Shown here piece by piece: positions 62,407 through 64,000 of a stretch of DNA of 64,000 nucleotides. Position 1 is the first letter of the stretch. Each line of letters opens with the position of its first letter. A program made the translations under genes and the position numbers. The notes below the pieces were generated by a model. The model ran no database searches. It was not told the origin of the DNA and was given only the letters and a program-made list of their open reading frames with translations. The DNA comes from CAZHRC01 sp964533865 (GTDB lineage: Bacteria; Bacillota; Clostridia; Tissierellales; Peptoniphilaceae), in assembly GCA_964533865.1 (NCBI GenBank), contig CAZHRC010000001.1, positions 1-64,000 on the forward strand, in the 5' to 3' direction.

Positions 62407-62446
62407 AACATGCCTGTCACCATTGTGGAGACAGGCATGTGTTTTA
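62407..62446. terminator. Bidirectional terminator
   Basis: ACATGCCTGTC/GACAGGCATGT stem with GTTTTAAT on the right and AAAAACAAA on the left. It serves the regulator from the left and the AlaX-like gene from the right. Confidence 0.85.
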
Positions 62447-63085
62447 ATCGGTAAAGGTAATGGTCAGAGTGAGTGTCGAGGGGTCTGGGGTGTTGATTCT
62501 GACAGACGGGATGCTGATGTAAGCCGTATTGGATACGGTGGGACCCAAATAAGGGCCATGGTAGAGGGAGTCGATGACGACGTAAGGATCTTCACCTCTT
62601 TTTTCGATGGCGATATCAATGCCAGCTGCGACAGCATTTGCGAGTGAGGCATTGAGCCGTTTTTCCATTTGAACCGTATCGATAAAGGGATCAGCGTTGA
62701 CGAGGATGCATACTCCGGACTCATCGGTTAACGTAAAGGATTGGATTGATAACCGGTAGTAGAGCTCGACGAAGTAGTACACTAAGTATCGGGCGCATTG
62801 ATAGCGCATCAACCGAAGTCGGTGGGTCATGTCGATAGACATGGACAATGCGCTTTTATCGAATTTGCCAGACACTGTATGGACAATCTCTCCCTTTGAC
62901 TCGATGACTTTGAGCACCTTAAGACCGTTTATGGTGCCGATATCTCCTGGATAGCCAAAAGGGTCCTGGGGGATGAATATGGTGTGATCTGTGGTAATAT
63001 GGGTGATATTGCCCTCGACTTTTCGACGGATGATATTGGCTTCGATCGTCGAAAGGTAGGGGTGATAGATGTAGTGTTGATCCAA
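62444..63085 (-). CDS. Divergent AlaX-like (alanyl-tRNA editing-type) protein without zinc ligands
   Basis: 213-residue protein. The N-terminal part follows the alanyl-tRNA editing fold: TIFIPQDPFGYPGDIGTING in place of the usual PEGGGQPGD, then GEIVHTVSGKF. SIDMTHRLRLMRYQCARYL stands where SAD-domain proteins have the DHxxxH zinc site. Neither that site nor the later Cys/His pair is present, so aminoacyl-tRNA hydrolysis is doubtful. The TTG start has AAAGGAG upstream on the minus strand. It is the only intact minus-strand protein gene in the window. Confidence 0.65.
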   Translation of the reverse strand: MDQHYIYHPYLSTIEANIIRRKVEGNITHITTDHTIFIPQDPFGYPGDIGTINGLKVLKVIESKGEIVHTVSGKFDKSALSMSIDMTHRLRLMRYQCARYLVYYFVELYYRLSIQSFTLTDESGVCILVNADPFIDTVQMEKRLNASLANAVAAGIDIAIEKRGEDPYVVIDSLYHGPYLGPTVSNTAYISIPSVRINTPDPSTLTLTITFTD

Positions 63086-63152
63086 AGCAATCTCTCCTTT
63101 CGACTATTTTATCATCAATGATGTCAAATTCATAGTATGAGGAGGCAAACAA

Positions 63153-64000
63153 ATGAAAAGACCGCTGATACCCGTCATTGGCGCGTTGGTGTGTGGCATT
63201 TTGTGCGGATTTTACTTTCAATGGAGCACATTGCCTCTTCTAGTGAGCTGCGGACTGGTGACTTTAGGCATGCTTGTCGGTCCTCAAAAGCGGGTGTATC
63301 ACTTTTTAATTCTTCTCGTCTTTTTGCTTGGAGTGGTACGCATGGATCATCGTATGGAATACGATCCTTTCAATGATCGATTGGGATTGAAGACAGGTTA
63401 TAGTGGGGAGATCATCGACGTGACGCGGACGAGTTCAGGTGCTCTACGCTATACGGTGCGTAAGTTACCGGAGACTATTCTCATGGCAGTGACCACTTCT
63501 GAGGAAAGTGTCTTTGATATTGGAGAGGTCGTTGCGTTTCGAGGTGTACTCAATCGGCCGAAGGGAAACGGCAACCCTGGGTTATTTCAATACGATCGAT
63601 ACTTAAAAGCTCGCGGTATCCACTACACCCTCTTTGCTCAGCCTTGGGATATTGAGAAACTGCCTGTACAGGGATCGGCTTTCCTTCAACTAAAGTCATT
63701 GTTTCATCACAAGGTCACGGATTACTTTGATTCCGTACTCGCTGAACATCCCTCCAGGTTGATGAAATCTGTCGTGTTAGGGAAAAACCTACTCGACGAA
63801 ACGCACTCGGAGGCTTTTCGAATGATGGGCCTGACCCATCTTCTCGCGGCCAGCGGCTTACATATCCAAATTATTCTCGCCATTGTAGTAGGTTTATTTT
63901 TGGCTTTGGGTTTTCATCGCACGACGGCTGAAGTTTTGGGTTTGGCGATTTCACTTTTATACAGTTCACTTATTGGATTTCCACCGTCTATCCTTCGATC
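63153..64000 (+). CDS. comEC: ComEC competence channel, N-terminal part (runs off window)
   Basis: Partial reading frame open to the window end. The first two to three helices are followed by a DUF4131/OB-like domain containing GNPGLFQYDRYLKARGIHYT. The Competence domain then starts (MGLTHLLAASGLHIQIIL; the canonical form is HLLAISGLH). ComEC carries single-stranded DNA across the membrane and in many species has a C-terminal nuclease domain, which would lie beyond the window. ATG 63153 follows GAGGAGG. Confidence 0.9.
   Translation, partial: MKRPLIPVIGALVCGILCGFYFQWSTLPLLVSCGLVTLGMLVGPQKRVYHFLILLVFLLGVVRMDHRMEYDPFNDRLGLKTGYSGEIIDVTRTSSGALRYTVRKLPETILMAVTTSEESVFDIGEVVAFRGVLNRPKGNGNPGLFQYDRYLKARGIHYTLFAQPWDIEKLPVQGSAFLQLKSLFHHKVTDYFDSVLAEHPSRLMKSVVLGKNLLDETHSEAFRMMGLTHLLAASGLHIQIILAIVVGLFLALGFHRTTAEVLGLAISLLYSSLIGFPPSILR

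Noticed and set aside
63137..63376. 79-codon plus-strand ORF
   Set aside because: Out of frame with comEC, which reads through the window end in another frame with clear family motifs.
1..64000. CRISPR array, rRNA operon, intact transposon or prophage
   Set aside because: No regularly spaced repeats, rRNA motifs, terminal inverted repeats with transposase, or phage structural genes were seen.

Overview
The window is a dense bacterial chromosome segment, almost entirely transcribed left to right. It is best explained as an anaerobic member of the Clostridia (Firmicutes) of moderate GC. The evidence is strong AGGAGG-type ribosome binding sites with frequent GTG/TTG starts, a six-gene Rnf complex (rnfCDGEAB), Firmicutes-style neighbourhoods (NusG-II/Gx transporter next to radC-mreBCD; rplU-prp-rpmA-obgE-yhbY-nadD-yqeK-rsfS), an N-terminally extended bL27 with its Prp protease, and clostridial-type sensor kinases. 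I cannot name a genus. No sporulation genes, CRISPR array, intact IS element or prophage were seen.

Layout. 1-3.7 kb: a signalling set made of a 7TM pseudokinase, a NarL-type kinase and a LuxR-type regulator. 3.8-8.6 kb: an envelope-stress-like cluster resembling B. subtilis ydjGHI (receiver-like protein, SPFH/zinc-ribbon protein, two zinc-ribbon proteins, TPM protein, lipoprotein). 8.7-12 kb: tRNA-Pro, a DUF4015 glycoside-hydrolase-like protein and azlCD. 12.1-16.4 kb: a cupin/XRE regulator followed by potABCD (polyamine uptake). 16.5-21 kb: NAD/FAD oxidoreductase, beta-CASP nuclease and three small soluble proteins.

21.3-34.3 kb is the most distinctive part, a sigma-54 island. It holds a -24/-12 promoter before a glycerate kinase and 2-hydroxyacid dehydrogenase, a decayed sigma-54 activator, and an intact PrpR-type sigma-54 activator. 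A second near-perfect -24/-12 promoter precedes a six-gene catabolic operon: class III CoA transferase, dicarboxylate-type permease, aconitase-superfamily large and small subunits, PrpF/Mii-type isomerase and HMG-CoA-lyase-type lyase. rpoN itself closes the island. The operon reads as a route that isomerises, hydrates, CoA-activates and cleaves a branched unsaturated di- or tricarboxylate, for example itaconate/citraconate through citramalyl-CoA to pyruvate plus acetyl-CoA. The exact substrate is inference.

34.3-35.6 kb is a gene graveyard with a frameshifted HicB antitoxin and other relics. Then follow tRNA-Leu, polA-coaE-lytic transglycosylase, a second tRNA-Leu, and rnfCDGEAB (ferredoxin:NAD oxidoreductase and ion pump). 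Next come NusG-II, Gx transporter, radC, mreBCD, a very large PBP2, and a MinD-like protein without recognisable P-loop lysines. The right end carries two radical-SAM-linked genes, a short RNase E/G, the L21 leader with rplU-prp-rpmA, obgE through rsfS, comEA, an orphan OmpR-type regulator, a zinc-ligand-less AlaX-like protein on the minus strand, and the start of comEC running off the window.
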